NCBI GenBank assembly: GCA_027021365.1
Contig: JALUUM010000030.1
Span: 1 to 36,980 of the forward strand
Source: Spirochaetales bacterium
GTDB taxonomy: Bacteria; Spirochaetota; Spirochaetia; SZUA-6
Length of the DNA stretch: 36,980 bases
Direction: 5' to 3'
A program made the position numbers and the translations under genes. Below are positions 1 to 7,756 of this stretch, piece by piece. A model generated the notes under the pieces. That model was not told the DNA's origin and searched no databases. It saw only the letters and a program-made list of their open reading frames with translations. Every line of letters starts with the position of its first letter. Position 1 is the first letter of the stretch.

Positions 1-13
1 TTGTGTCTCTCAT
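1..13 (-). CDS. 5' end of a truncated leftward gene
   Basis: Only four codons are inside the window (Met-Arg-Asp-Thr), so no function can be given. The start is supported by an excellent Shine-Dalgarno on the minus strand, AAGGAGGA (complement of about 19-26), six nucleotides before the ATG at 13-11. The gene diverges from nagA. Confidence 0.55.
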
Positions 14-226
14 ATTGATTCCTCCTTCAAGTTTCTATTTATCTTTGTATATTCCATAATTTTTAATATTCCTTATCATTCCCGCAATCCATAGACATAA
101 TTATTATTTTACTCCCGTTTCAAACCTCTCTTTTAGCAATTAGCACGGGAAATAAGTAACCAACCATATATTTGGATCTTTAATAAAATCCATTCTCTTT
201 GATAAAATAAGAAGAGGCAGAGGCGA
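14..226. other. Intergenic region between divergent genes
   Basis: An A+T-rich stretch between the truncated leftward gene and nagA. It must hold promoters for both directions, but no -35/-10 pair is good enough to name. The nagA ribosome-binding site (GAAGAGGCAGAGG, 211-223) lies at its right end. Confidence 0.4.
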
Positions 227-1492
227 ATGAACAAACAGGAAGATTCAAGAGAAATAGTGGTAGAGGGCGGAGACCTGGTACTACCGGATAGATTGATACC
301 TAACGCCGTGATTCATGTGAGGAAAGGAAGGATAGCCTTTGCCGGTGAGAAAAAGCATTGGGTGGAATCCGGCCTGCAAGGGGAGGTTGCCGGTAAAAGA
401 GTGAAGCACTATGTTTTCAAGGATTCCTACCTCACGCCAGCTCTTGCAGAGTTACATATACACGGTGCCGGTGGATACAGCTTCGAGGATTATTCGAACC
501 TTGACATGAATGAATTTGCAGGTTTCATGTCGAAAAATGGGGTGGGAATATTCTTGCCGACCATTGTTTATGACAGGAGCATTGCAGAGAGTCTTGCCGG
601 GAAGATAAGAAGTTACAAAAGGCAGAAACCTGAATATGAGAGCCGCATTCCCGGCATTTATATGGAAGGGCCTTTTATTTCAACCGTGAAGAGAGGTGGA
701 ATCCTCCCGGAGAACATAATGGACTTCACTTTTGAATCTTTCAGGGAGGTGGTTGCTGAATCAGAAGGGCTTCTCCGCATTATGACCATTGCACCGGAAG
801 CACTGTCGTTTCTTTCAGCAGATGAACTTCCTAATGTACTGTATGAAATGAGCAATCATGGAATAATTCCCGCATTTGGCCATTCCAATGCCCACTTCGA
901 CGACCTGCGAGGCATACGGATTCGGCCGGAGCAACCTCTAAATGTCACGCATCTCTATAACGGGATGAGCGGTATTTCGCATAAAGAACCGGGTCTTGCT
1001 CTCTGGGCTCTGCTTGACGGTGAAACCTATGTGGAGCTAAATGGGGATGGAACCCATGTTCATCCCTGGGCAGTGGAACTTGCCTTGAAAGTGAAAGACC
1101 ATGACAGGATTATTCTCATTTCCGATGCTGTCCCCGCCTCTTCCATGGAAGCGTCCATTGAGGCCACAAAAGGTACCTCGGCCCCGACACTTCGAGGCAG
1201 GCCTATCGAGGTGATAGGAAACGGGGTCTATGATGTGGAGAGTGGAGTTCTTGTGGGATCAAACCTCCTTGTTAAGGATATGGTTGAGAGAATGATAGAG
1301 GTACACAAGCTTCCCGTATGGGAGGCAGTGAATATGGCATCCATGAACCCCCTAAGACTTCTCCAATTAGAGGACAGAGGAACACTTAAGAGAGGGAGCT
1401 TTGCCGATATATCGGTATTCGACAGGTCCTTCGAAAGGTGCCTCCTTCAGGTTTTCGAGGGTAATGTAACACACTCTGCGGATTTGATGTGA
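227..1492 (+). CDS. nagA: N-acetylglucosamine-6-phosphate deacetylase
   Basis: Cytoplasmic amidohydrolase that removes acetate from GlcNAc-6-phosphate in amino-sugar and cell-wall recycling. At 421 residues it is slightly longer than typical NagA (about 380-400). Visible motifs: the N-terminal metal HxH in AELHIHGAGGYSFED; the metal Glu in YMEGPFIS; His ligands in GHSNAHFDDL and THLYNGMSG; the substrate loop LNGDGTHVHP; the catalytic Asp in LISDAVPASS; and the amidohydrolase C-terminal pattern NPLRLLQLEDRGTLKRGS. The ATG follows a purine-rich ribosome site. No nagB or PTS gene is beside it, so the substrate assignment rests on family motifs alone. The next gene starts 58 nt downstream on the same strand. 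Confidence 0.88.
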   Translation: MNKQEDSREIVVEGGDLVLPDRLIPNAVIHVRKGRIAFAGEKKHWVESGLQGEVAGKRVKHYVFKDSYLTPALAELHIHGAGGYSFEDYSNLDMNEFAGFMSKNGVGIFLPTIVYDRSIAESLAGKIRSYKRQKPEYESRIPGIYMEGPFISTVKRGGILPENIMDFTFESFREVVAESEGLLRIMTIAPEALSFLSADELPNVLYEMSNHGIIPAFGHSNAHFDDLRGIRIRPEQPLNVTHLYNGMSGISHKEPGLALWALLDGETYVELNGDGTHVHPWAVELALKVKDHDRIILISDAVPASSMEASIEATKGTSAPTLRGRPIEVIGNGVYDVESGVLVGSNLLVKDMVERMIEVHKLPVWEAVNMASMNPLRLLQLEDRGTLKRGSFADISVFDRSFERCLLQVFEGNVTHSADLM

Positions 1493-1550
1493 AAATGGCT
1501 GTTCTGATTAAGTGATTTACAGGACTTGACGACCTTATTATATTTGTAAA

Positions 1551-2336
1551 ATGGAAGGTAATAATATTGAGAGAAGGGCAATTGTAGAGAACTGGCTTCC
1601 CCGTTATACGGGAATGCCCCTCGATGAGTTTGGGAACCTTGTACTTCTGACCAATTTCTATAATTACGTGGAAAGATTCTCCGAGAGATTCGATTCGGAA
1701 ATTTATGGGATAGGCGGCCCCATGCAGGCAAGTACCAACTCCAAGGGAATTACTATCGTAAACTTCGGTATAGGTTCGCCAAATGCAGCAACGATAATGG
1801 ACCTTTTGAGTGCAGTAAAACCCGATGCCGTTCTTTTCCTGGGCAAGTGCGGAGGCCTGAAGAGCAGTGTCCATGTGGGTGATTTCGTCCTACCCATTGC
1901 GGCCATCAGGGGAGAGGGAACGGGCCTCGATTACTATCCCTTCGAAGTTCCCGCCCTTCCGTCCTTCAGGCTGCACAACTTCGTTGCCGAGGAAATCGTA
2001 GCGAGGAACAGGGATTACCGAACCGGGGTGGTTTATACGACCAACAGGCGTGTGTGGGAGTGGGACGAGGATTTCAAGAAGTACCTCAAGTTCATTCGTG
2101 TCATAGGGATAGACATGGAAACCGCCACATTATTTCTTGTCGGTCATTTCAACGAGATACCCAGGGGAGCCCTGCTGCTGGTTTCGGATACACCGATGTT
2201 TCCCGATGGCATAAAGACAGAAGAGAAAGACAGGGAGGTTACCAAGCAGTTTACCGATTTGCACCTGGAGATAGGCATTGCCACTATGGAGACGCTTAGC
2301 AGGAAGGGCGAAAAGGTGAAACATCTGCGTTACTAA
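1551..2336 (+). CDS. amn: AMP nucleosidase (short bacterial form)
   Basis: Hydrolyses AMP to adenine and ribose-5-phosphate. The 261-residue protein matches the short AMP nucleosidase type known from Bacteroidetes, not the long E. coli Amn, which has an extra N-terminal domain. Family hallmarks run along its length: NWLPRYTG (about 14-21), FGIGSPNAATIMDLLSA, LFLGKCGG, LPIAAIRGEGT, VYTTNRRVWEWDE, the phosphorylase-type IDMETATLF, and a C-terminal KHLRY. No good Shine-Dalgarno precedes the ATG at 1551, so the start is less sure than the identity. The zinc-importer lipoprotein gene follows after 16 nt, suggesting co-transcription. Confidence 0.88.
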   Translation: MEGNNIERRAIVENWLPRYTGMPLDEFGNLVLLTNFYNYVERFSERFDSEIYGIGGPMQASTNSKGITIVNFGIGSPNAATIMDLLSAVKPDAVLFLGKCGGLKSSVHVGDFVLPIAAIRGEGTGLDYYPFEVPALPSFRLHNFVAEEIVARNRDYRTGVVYTTNRRVWEWDEDFKKYLKFIRVIGIDMETATLFLVGHFNEIPRGALLLVSDTPMFPDGIKTEEKDREVTKQFTDLHLEIGIATMETLSRKGEKVKHLRY

Positions 2337-2352
2337 TAGGGGGGCGAGTGAT

Positions 2353-3303
2353 ATGGGCGGAAAGAATCAATATAAGAATACCAGATTGATATTTGCCATG
2401 CTTTTTGCATTCATTCTCGTTGTGGGAGTGCTCGGAGGTTGCAATAAAGGGGAAAAGCCTGTAAAGGCTACCAAAGCGGGAACAGAGAAGAAACTCGATG
2501 TCGTTGCCACTACCAACATAGCAGCTGACGTGGTCAGGCAGGTTGGGGGAGAGAGGATAAACCTCCATACCCTGATACCGGCAGGAAGTGATCCGCACAG
2601 TTACGAGCCAAAGCCCAGTGATTTTTCCAGAATGGCAGATGCCGATGTGGTATTCATGAACGGGGCTGGCCTCGAGGAGTTCATGAACAGGGCAGTAGGA
2701 AAGATAATTTCAGGAAGCAACGTTGTCTCGCTTTCCAAGGGTTTGAAACTGCGGGAAAGCCCCGTGGAGAAGGGAGAGAAGGACCCTCATGTGTGGTTCT
2801 ACCCGGGAAACGTTGAACACTGGGTGGAGAAGATAGCCGAGAAGCTGGAAGTGCTGGATCCTGCAGGAAGGGACTACTATGAGAAGCGGAAGGACAGCTA
2901 TCTCGGTGAGCTTGAAAAGCTCGATTCATGGGTTAGAGAAAAGGTTTCGGATATTCCGAAGGAGAGAAGGCTGCTTATTACGGATCACCTCTTTATGGGA
3001 TACTTTGCAGATGCATACGGATTCGAGGTTGTAGGGGCAGTATTCAAGAGTGAGACAACGGCTTCAGAACCCTCTGCCCGAGATATATCAAAACTTGTAG
3101 ATTTGATGAAGAAGAAGCGTATCGGGGCTCTCTTCGTTGGAATAAACGGTAACAAAAAGGTGGCAGAAGAGGTGGCAGTGGAAGCAGGTGCAAAAGTGGT
3201 GCCGATCTATACGGGGACGCTGGATGCTCCCGGTGGAAAGGTTGACAGCTATGTTAAACTTGTAAAATACGATGTGGAGAGAATCGTCGAAAATCTGAAA
3301 TAG
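2353..3303 (+). CDS. Zinc/manganese ABC transporter substrate-binding lipoprotein
   Basis: Cluster A-I (ZnuA/TroA/PsaA family) metal receptor of 316 residues. A signal peptide with lipobox LGGC (Cys about 29) means it is membrane-anchored outside the cytoplasmic membrane. Metal-site regions are seen: the first His in PHSYEPKPSDFS, the second in DPHVWFYP, the third in ITDHLFMGYFA, and an acidic ligand expected in the C-terminal YTGTLDAPGG region. The His-rich loop typical of high-affinity ZnuA is absent or very short, so Zn versus Mn cannot be decided. The Shine-Dalgarno is GGGGGCGAG, just before the ATG at 2353. It begins the three-gene importer continued by the ATPase and permease genes. Confidence 0.88.
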   Translation: MGGKNQYKNTRLIFAMLFAFILVVGVLGGCNKGEKPVKATKAGTEKKLDVVATTNIAADVVRQVGGERINLHTLIPAGSDPHSYEPKPSDFSRMADADVVFMNGAGLEEFMNRAVGKIISGSNVVSLSKGLKLRESPVEKGEKDPHVWFYPGNVEHWVEKIAEKLEVLDPAGRDYYEKRKDSYLGELEKLDSWVREKVSDIPKERRLLITDHLFMGYFADAYGFEVVGAVFKSETTASEPSARDISKLVDLMKKKRIGALFVGINGNKKVAEEVAVEAGAKVVPIYTGTLDAPGGKVDSYVKLVKYDVERIVENLK

Positions 3304-3362
3304 ATAAATAACTGCCTTTTGAAGGGCTTTATCAAGGTGTTTTAGCATGTAAGGGGGCTGAT

Positions 3363-4361
3363 ATGCCGTATCAACGGAATGGCCAATCGGAGCATTCGGG
3401 GAAGAGGGAGCCCGGCTTGAAGCAATCAGGGCCGGAACATGCGAGGTCGGGAGGTTCGAGGTCGGAGCTTTCCCTGTCTAAGGAATCCAGGTTGAGGCAT
3501 GCAGGGTCGAAACATTCCGGGTTTGCGGTTTCCAGGGGAGGCCATTTCTGGAAACATGACCTCTCCAGGCCACTTCTCGAACTTAAGGATGTAACGGTGG
3601 TATTCGGAGAAGAAGAGGTATTAAAGGATATCTCCTTTTCCGTGGAGAAGGGGGAAAGGCTTGCCGTAGTAGGGCCGAATGGAGCGGGAAAGAGCACCCT
3701 TTTTAGGACAATTGCAGGTACACTTACACCCACGAGCGGTGAAATCGCCATATATGGAAGGAAACCAGGTTCCCATATCTGTATTGCCTATATGCCACAG
3801 GTAAACATGATAGACTGGGATTTTCCCGTTACTGTCCTGGATGTTGTAATGATGGGCCGGATAAGGAAGATTGGCTTCGTAAAACGTCCTGGCAGGAAGG
3901 ACAGGGAAATAGCATATCACAGCCTCGAACTGGTGAACATGGAGGAACTTGCAGGAAAGCAGATTGGAATGCTCTCCGGGGGCCAGAGACAGAGGGTCTT
4001 CCTTGCAAGGGCGATTGCTCAGGATGCTGAGATACTTATGATGGACGAGCCTTTTACCGGCCTGGATGTAACCTCACAGAGGGACCTCTACAGGATAATG
4101 GATAACCTTACCATAAACGGTATAACGCTGCTGGTCTCTACGCACGACCTGAATGCAGCAAAGGAATACTTTACGCGGATAATGCTCCTTAACAGAAGAA
4201 TAGTAAAGATGGGAACAGGCGAGGAAGTGATGAACCCCGAGTACCTCATAGAGACCTTTGGCGGCCATTTTACCGTTGTCGAATCGGAGAAGGGAACTAC
4301 CGTAATAGAAGATTCCTGCTGTTCGCACAAGGAAGAACGGGTTGGTAAAAGTCATGCATAG
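3363..4361 (+). CDS. Metal ABC transporter ATP-binding protein with an extended N-terminus
   Basis: ATPase of the Zn/Mn importer. From about residue 71 (LLELKDVTVVFG) it is a normal ABC domain: Walker A GPNGAGKST (about 104-112), Q-loop YMPQVNMIDWDFPV, signature LSGGQRQR (about 204-211), Walker B ILMMDEPFTGLD, and switch His in STHDLNAA. Before it sit about 70 low-complexity residues with repeated His-Ser-Gly and His-Ala-Arg/Gly steps, which normal family members lack. A strong Shine-Dalgarno (AAGGGGG, 3350-3356) six nt before the ATG at 3363 supports translation of this extension. The C-terminus carries Cys-Cys-Ser-His. The permease gene starts inside its last codons, so the two are translationally coupled. 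Confidence 0.9.
   Translation: MPYQRNGQSEHSGKREPGLKQSGPEHARSGGSRSELSLSKESRLRHAGSKHSGFAVSRGGHFWKHDLSRPLLELKDVTVVFGEEEVLKDISFSVEKGERLAVVGPNGAGKSTLFRTIAGTLTPTSGEIAIYGRKPGSHICIAYMPQVNMIDWDFPVTVLDVVMMGRIRKIGFVKRPGRKDREIAYHSLELVNMEELAGKQIGMLSGGQRQRVFLARAIAQDAEILMMDEPFTGLDVTSQRDLYRIMDNLTINGITLLVSTHDLNAAKEYFTRIMLLNRRIVKMGTGEEVMNPEYLIETFGGHFTVVESEKGTTVIEDSCCSHKEERVGKSHA
3384..3521 (+). repeat. Degenerate 12-15 nt in-frame repeat in the ABC ATPase N-terminus
   Basis: Imperfect units of the form GAG-CAT-TCG-GGG, GAA-CAT-GCG-AGG-TCG, AGG-CAT-GCA-GGG-TCG and AAA-CAT-TCC-GGG recur in frame. They encode the His/Ser/Gly/Arg-rich extension ahead of the ATPase domain. The units are diverged, so this is an old or functionally constrained expansion, not a fresh satellite. 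Confidence 0.55.
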
Positions 4362-5220
4362 CCCTTCCATTGTATCTCTCCTTACGTTCATCACTGCTCC
4401 CCTTAAGTACGGATTCATGGTAAGGAGTCTCATTGCTGCCGTGATAGTGGGCATCATCTGCTCTCTCGTCGGTACCTACGTTGTGCTGAAGGGTCTTGCA
4501 TTTATGGGCGATGCCCTAGCACACTCGCTTCTTCCGGGACTTGCGGTAGCCTACCTTATAGGAGGAACGGCAACGATGCCCCTTTTCTGGGGAAGCCTGA
4601 TTGCCGGTCTTCTTACCGCTGCCGGAATAGGCATGATTACCCGGGGTGGCCAGCTAAAAGAGGATACGGCAATTGGAATCATCTTTGCAGGGATGTTCGC
4701 ACTTGGAATAGCAATTATTTCCTCTGTAAGGAACTACAGTGTCGATCTTACACACTTTCTCTTTGGAAACATTCTCGGCGTAACGAGGGCGGACATAATT
4801 CTCTCTCTCGTCATAGGTCTTGCCGTCGTACTGCTGATTCTGCTGTTCTACAAGGAACTGCTCGTCGTCATATTCGATCCGATACTTGCAAGGACCCTGC
4901 GGCTTCCCATAATGGTTTTCCAGTTCATGCTTCTCTTTATGATAGCACTGGTGATTGTCGTTTCCCTTCAGGTTGTAGGGGTTGCATTGATGGTTGCCAT
5001 GCTAATTACCCCGGCTGCAACTGCATACATGCTCACCAACAGGTTGCACTGGATGATGCTCTTGAGCGTCCTCTTCGGTGTGGCATCCAGCTCTGTCGGC
5101 TTGTATGCCTCATACTACCTTAACATTGCCTCAGGTGCGGCAATCGTTCTTGTATGTACGCTGATATTTATCTTCGTTTTCATCTTTTCTCCGAAGAGAA
5201 AACTGCTCATCAAAGTTTGA
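4342..5220 (+). CDS. Metal ABC transporter permease (ZnuB/TroC-like)
   Basis: Integral membrane subunit of the ABC-3 family, 292 residues from a TTG start, with about eight or nine hydrophobic segments. Family features are GTYVVLKGLAFMGDALAHSLLPG near the N-terminus and the VVGVALMVAMLITPAATAYML stretch in the C-terminal half. The TTG at 4342 lies six nt after GGAAG. An ATG at 4354, overlapping the ATPase stop (TAG 4359-4361), is the alternative start. This completes a binding protein, ATPase and permease set, so the importer is likely functional. Confidence 0.88.
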   Translation: MVKVMHSPSIVSLLTFITAPLKYGFMVRSLIAAVIVGIICSLVGTYVVLKGLAFMGDALAHSLLPGLAVAYLIGGTATMPLFWGSLIAGLLTAAGIGMITRGGQLKEDTAIGIIFAGMFALGIAIISSVRNYSVDLTHFLFGNILGVTRADIILSLVIGLAVVLLILLFYKELLVVIFDPILARTLRLPIMVFQFMLLFMIALVIVVSLQVVGVALMVAMLITPAATAYMLTNRLHWMMLLSVLFGVASSSVGLYASYYLNIASGAAIVLVCTLIFIFVFIFSPKRKLLIKV

Positions 5221-5244
5221 AGCTACAAGGTACAAGCTGCAAGC
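5221..5244. repeat. Short intergenic direct repeat (CTACAAGG/GTACAAGC/CTGCAAGC)
   Basis: Three imperfect 7-8 nt units, ctacaag, gtacaag and ctgcaag, follow one another just after the permease stop codon. Such runs occur in intergenic DNA of many bacteria. No function is apparent. Confidence 0.3.
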
Positions 5245-5280
5245 CTTGCCACAAAAAGTTTAAAAGTGTAACGTAGAGCC

Positions 5281-6606
5281 ATGAAAAAGATAGTAATAAT
5301 GGGCGCAGCAGGAAGAGACTTTCACAATTTCAATGTACTTTTCAGGGACAACAAAGAGGTAGAGGTAGTGGCATTTACTGCCGCTCAGATACCATACATA
5401 GAGAACAGGGTTTATCCCCCCGAACTTGCCGGCAGGCGTTACCCCGAGGGGATACCCATATTGAGTGAAAAACGGCTGGGCGAGATCTTTAAAGAACACC
5501 GGATAGACGAAATCGTCTTCTCCTATTCCGATGTTTCAAACCAGTATGTCATGGAAAAGGCAGAGATGGTACTGGGAATGGGCGCCGATTTCAGGCTGCT
5601 CGGTACGAGGGAAACCATGCTCGAGTCAAAGGTTCCAGTCGTTGCTATCTGTGCGGTAAGAACCGGATGCGGAAAGAGCCAGACTACCAGAAGGGTCGCA
5701 AAGATATTGAAGGGCATGGGTATGCGCGTTGTAGTGGTCCGACATCCCATGCCATACGGTTACCTTAAGGAACAGGCTGTTCAGCGTTTCGAAAAGCTGG
5801 AAGACATGGTGGAGCAGAAATGCACGATAGAGGAGATGGAAGAGTACGAACCACATATAAACAACGGCTTTGTCGTCTATGCGGGAGTGGATTACGAGAG
5901 GATATTGAGAGAGGCGGAGAAAGAGGCCGATATCATTCTGTGGGATGGTGGCAACAACGACCTTCCGTTTTTCAAGCCGGATGTGCATATAACGGTAACA
6001 GACCCTTTGAGGTCGGGACATGAACTTACCTATTATCCGGGAAGGATAAACCTCCTTCTGGCAGATATTGTTGTGATAAACAAGGTCGATACTGCCGTTT
6101 ACGAGGATGTCCTTACCTTGCGAAAAAACATAGCAAAATTGAATCCCGATGCCTCGGTGATAGAGGCTGCTTCTCCCATTTTCGTAAATGGATGGGAGAG
6201 GATAAACGGGAAAAAGGTGCTGGTTGTGGAGGATGGACCCACGCTGACGCACGGAGGTATGAAATTCGGTGCCGGTGTGGTTGCGGCAAAGCGATTCAGG
6301 GCTTCCGAAATAATAGACCCTCGTGACTACACGGAGGGAAAGGTCAGGGAGATGTATGAGAGGTATCCGGACATAGGACCAATACTTCCCGCTGTGGGTT
6401 ACGGAGAGGAACAGATAAGGGATCTCGAAAAAACGATAAACAGGGTGCCTGCAGAGCTTGTATTGATAGCTACCCCCGTTGACCTTACCAGGTTGATAAA
6501 GATAAACAAGGAGATGCTTAAGGTGGATTACGAGCTTGAAGAGATAGGCAAACCGGATCTGGAGGATTTGCTTGAGAGCTCGATTGAAAGGATGAAAAAA
6601 GGATGA
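5281..6606 (+). CDS. COG2403 GTPase (cyclic 2,3-diphosphoglycerate synthetase-like)
   Basis: A 441-residue protein of the family often labelled cyclic 2,3-diphosphoglycerate synthetase. In methanogens that enzyme makes a thermoprotectant; in bacteria the role is not established. An N-terminal Rossmann-like region begins MKKIVIMGAAGRDFHNFN. A P-loop sits at about 122-132 (AVRTGCGKSQTTR), a switch-like WDGGNNDLPFF in the middle, and the G4 motif NKVD near 260, so it is a SIMIBI-class nucleotide-binding protein. Its stop is 13 nt before ornithine carbamoyltransferase, indicating one operon. That pairing suggests a link to carbamoyl-phosphate or arginine metabolism, not to an osmolyte. No strong ribosome site is visible before the ATG. 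Confidence 0.8.
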   Translation: MKKIVIMGAAGRDFHNFNVLFRDNKEVEVVAFTAAQIPYIENRVYPPELAGRRYPEGIPILSEKRLGEIFKEHRIDEIVFSYSDVSNQYVMEKAEMVLGMGADFRLLGTRETMLESKVPVVAICAVRTGCGKSQTTRRVAKILKGMGMRVVVVRHPMPYGYLKEQAVQRFEKLEDMVEQKCTIEEMEEYEPHINNGFVVYAGVDYERILREAEKEADIILWDGGNNDLPFFKPDVHITVTDPLRSGHELTYYPGRINLLLADIVVINKVDTAVYEDVLTLRKNIAKLNPDASVIEAASPIFVNGWERINGKKVLVVEDGPTLTHGGMKFGAGVVAAKRFRASEIIDPRDYTEGKVREMYERYPDIGPILPAVGYGEEQIRDLEKTINRVPAELVLIATPVDLTRLIKINKEMLKVDYELEEIGKPDLEDLLESSIERMKKG

Positions 6607-6619
6607 AAGGAGAATAGCG

Positions 6620-7555
6620 ATGGCTTTCAACTTGAAGGGAAGATCACTTCTTACACTTATGGATTATTCCCCGGAGGAGATTCGTTTTATTCTGGATATT
6701 TCAAGGCAGGTAAAGGAAGAGAGGAAGGCGGGAAACATCACCGGCCGTTTTGCCGGAAAGACCCTTGCGCTTCTGTTCGAAAAGCGTTCTACGAGAACGA
6801 GATGTGCCTTCGAGACGGCATTCGGAGAAGAGGGAGGTTACCCGGTATTCCTCTCGAAGGATGACATTCAGCTTGGTGCAAAGGAAACGATAGAAGATAC
6901 TGCCAGGGTCCTTGGAAGGATGTTCGATGCCATTCAGTTCCGGGGCTTCAAGCATGAAACGGTGGAAAAGCTTGCAGAGTATTCAGGCGTTCCGGTGTAC
7001 AACGGCCTAACGGACAGGTTCCACCCGACGCAGATACTGGCCGACCTTATGACCGTCGAGGAAAACTTCGGCAGGCTGAAAGGAGTAAAGCTCGCATTCG
7101 TCGGTGACGGAAGGAACAACGTTGCAAATTCCCTTCTTATTGGCTGTTCAAAGACAGGCGTCGATTTTACTGTCGTAGCTCCCGAAAGCCTCTTTCCGGA
7201 CAGGGAACTTGTTGCCTATGCAGAGGAACAAGGGAAAAAATCAGGAAGCAGGGTAGAGGTGACGAGCAGCATAGAGGGAGTAAAGGGAGCCGATGTGATA
7301 TACACCGATGTCTGGGTTTCGATGGGGGAAGAAGACAGGCAGAAGGAAAGGTACAAGCTCTTGAAGCCGTATCAGGTAAACGATGACTTGATGGCCAAGA
7401 CGGGAAAGAGTGAAACCATCTTCATGCATTGCCTTCCTGCTGTAAAGGGAAACGAGGTAACCTTTGAGGTTATCGAGGGCCCGGCATCACGTGTATGGGA
7501 CGAGGCAGAAAACAGAAAGCACACGATAAAAGCAATAATGCTTGCAACGATATGA
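6620..7555 (+). CDS. argF: Ornithine carbamoyltransferase
   Basis: Transfers a carbamoyl group between carbamoyl phosphate and ornithine/citrulline, in arginine synthesis or in reverse for arginine/citrulline fermentation. At 311 residues it has normal length. The carbamoyl-phosphate motif is KRSTRTRCAFE (about 54-64), followed by DIQLGAKE, the HPTQILADL motif, the ornithine-side DVWVSMGEE, and the catalytic HCLPA near 275. The Shine-Dalgarno is AAGGAGA, before the ATG at 6620. No carbamate kinase or arginine deiminase gene is in the window, so direction cannot be decided. It is the second gene of a pair with the COG2403 GTPase. Confidence 0.93.
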   Translation: MAFNLKGRSLLTLMDYSPEEIRFILDISRQVKEERKAGNITGRFAGKTLALLFEKRSTRTRCAFETAFGEEGGYPVFLSKDDIQLGAKETIEDTARVLGRMFDAIQFRGFKHETVEKLAEYSGVPVYNGLTDRFHPTQILADLMTVEENFGRLKGVKLAFVGDGRNNVANSLLIGCSKTGVDFTVVAPESLFPDRELVAYAEEQGKKSGSRVEVTSSIEGVKGADVIYTDVWVSMGEEDRQKERYKLLKPYQVNDDLMAKTGKSETIFMHCLPAVKGNEVTFEVIEGPASRVWDEAENRKHTIKAIMLATI

Positions 7556-7604
7556 GCTCACAGCGATACATATGATGGTAAAGGAGGGTGATCTGGCGTA
7601 TAGT

Positions 7605-7755
7605 TTAGCAGCCGCACCCGTCGATAGAGATTGGTTCTGTGGAAAGTATCAATCTGCAATCTTCATAATCTTTTCTGTCAAGGTATGTTTTAACGGTTTC
7701 CGTATCGACTCTGCCAAGTTTTTTCGCCAAAGACAATAAGTGTTTTTCCAGCCAT
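7605..7755 (-). pseudogene. Small Cys-rich ORF coupled to gdh, apparently frameshifted
   Basis: A perfect ribosome site, AAGGAGG, lies inside the last codons of the glutamate dehydrogenase gene six nt before this ATG, which starts one base after that gene's TAG. Read straight, the frame stops after 21 codons. Skipping one A, in either the A5 run just after the start or the A6 run further on, opens a frame of about 49 codons. The restored product contains KKLGRVDTETVKTYLDRKD, one mid Cys, and ends SIDGCGC. It is not recognised. It could be a real small protein broken by an indel or sequencing error, a case of +1 frameshifting, or chance. Confidence 0.4.
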
Positions 7756-7756
7756 A

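Noticed and set aside
1526..1552. Promoter TTGACG...TAAAAT before AMP nucleosidase
   Set aside because: The spacer is only 15 nt and the -10 overlaps the start codon; too weak to list.
3371..3751. Minus-strand ORF resembling pentapeptide repeats
   Set aside because: The pattern is produced by the 12-15 nt repeat in the ATPase extension read backwards; no ribosome site of its own was found.
5626..6630. 334-residue minus-strand ORF
   Set aside because: Antisense to the COG2403 GTPase gene, which has clear motifs; the minus frame has none.
7542..7739. 65-residue plus-strand ORF after argF
   Set aside because: Overlaps the argF end, has no family signal and lies antisense to the better-initiated small ORF behind gdh.
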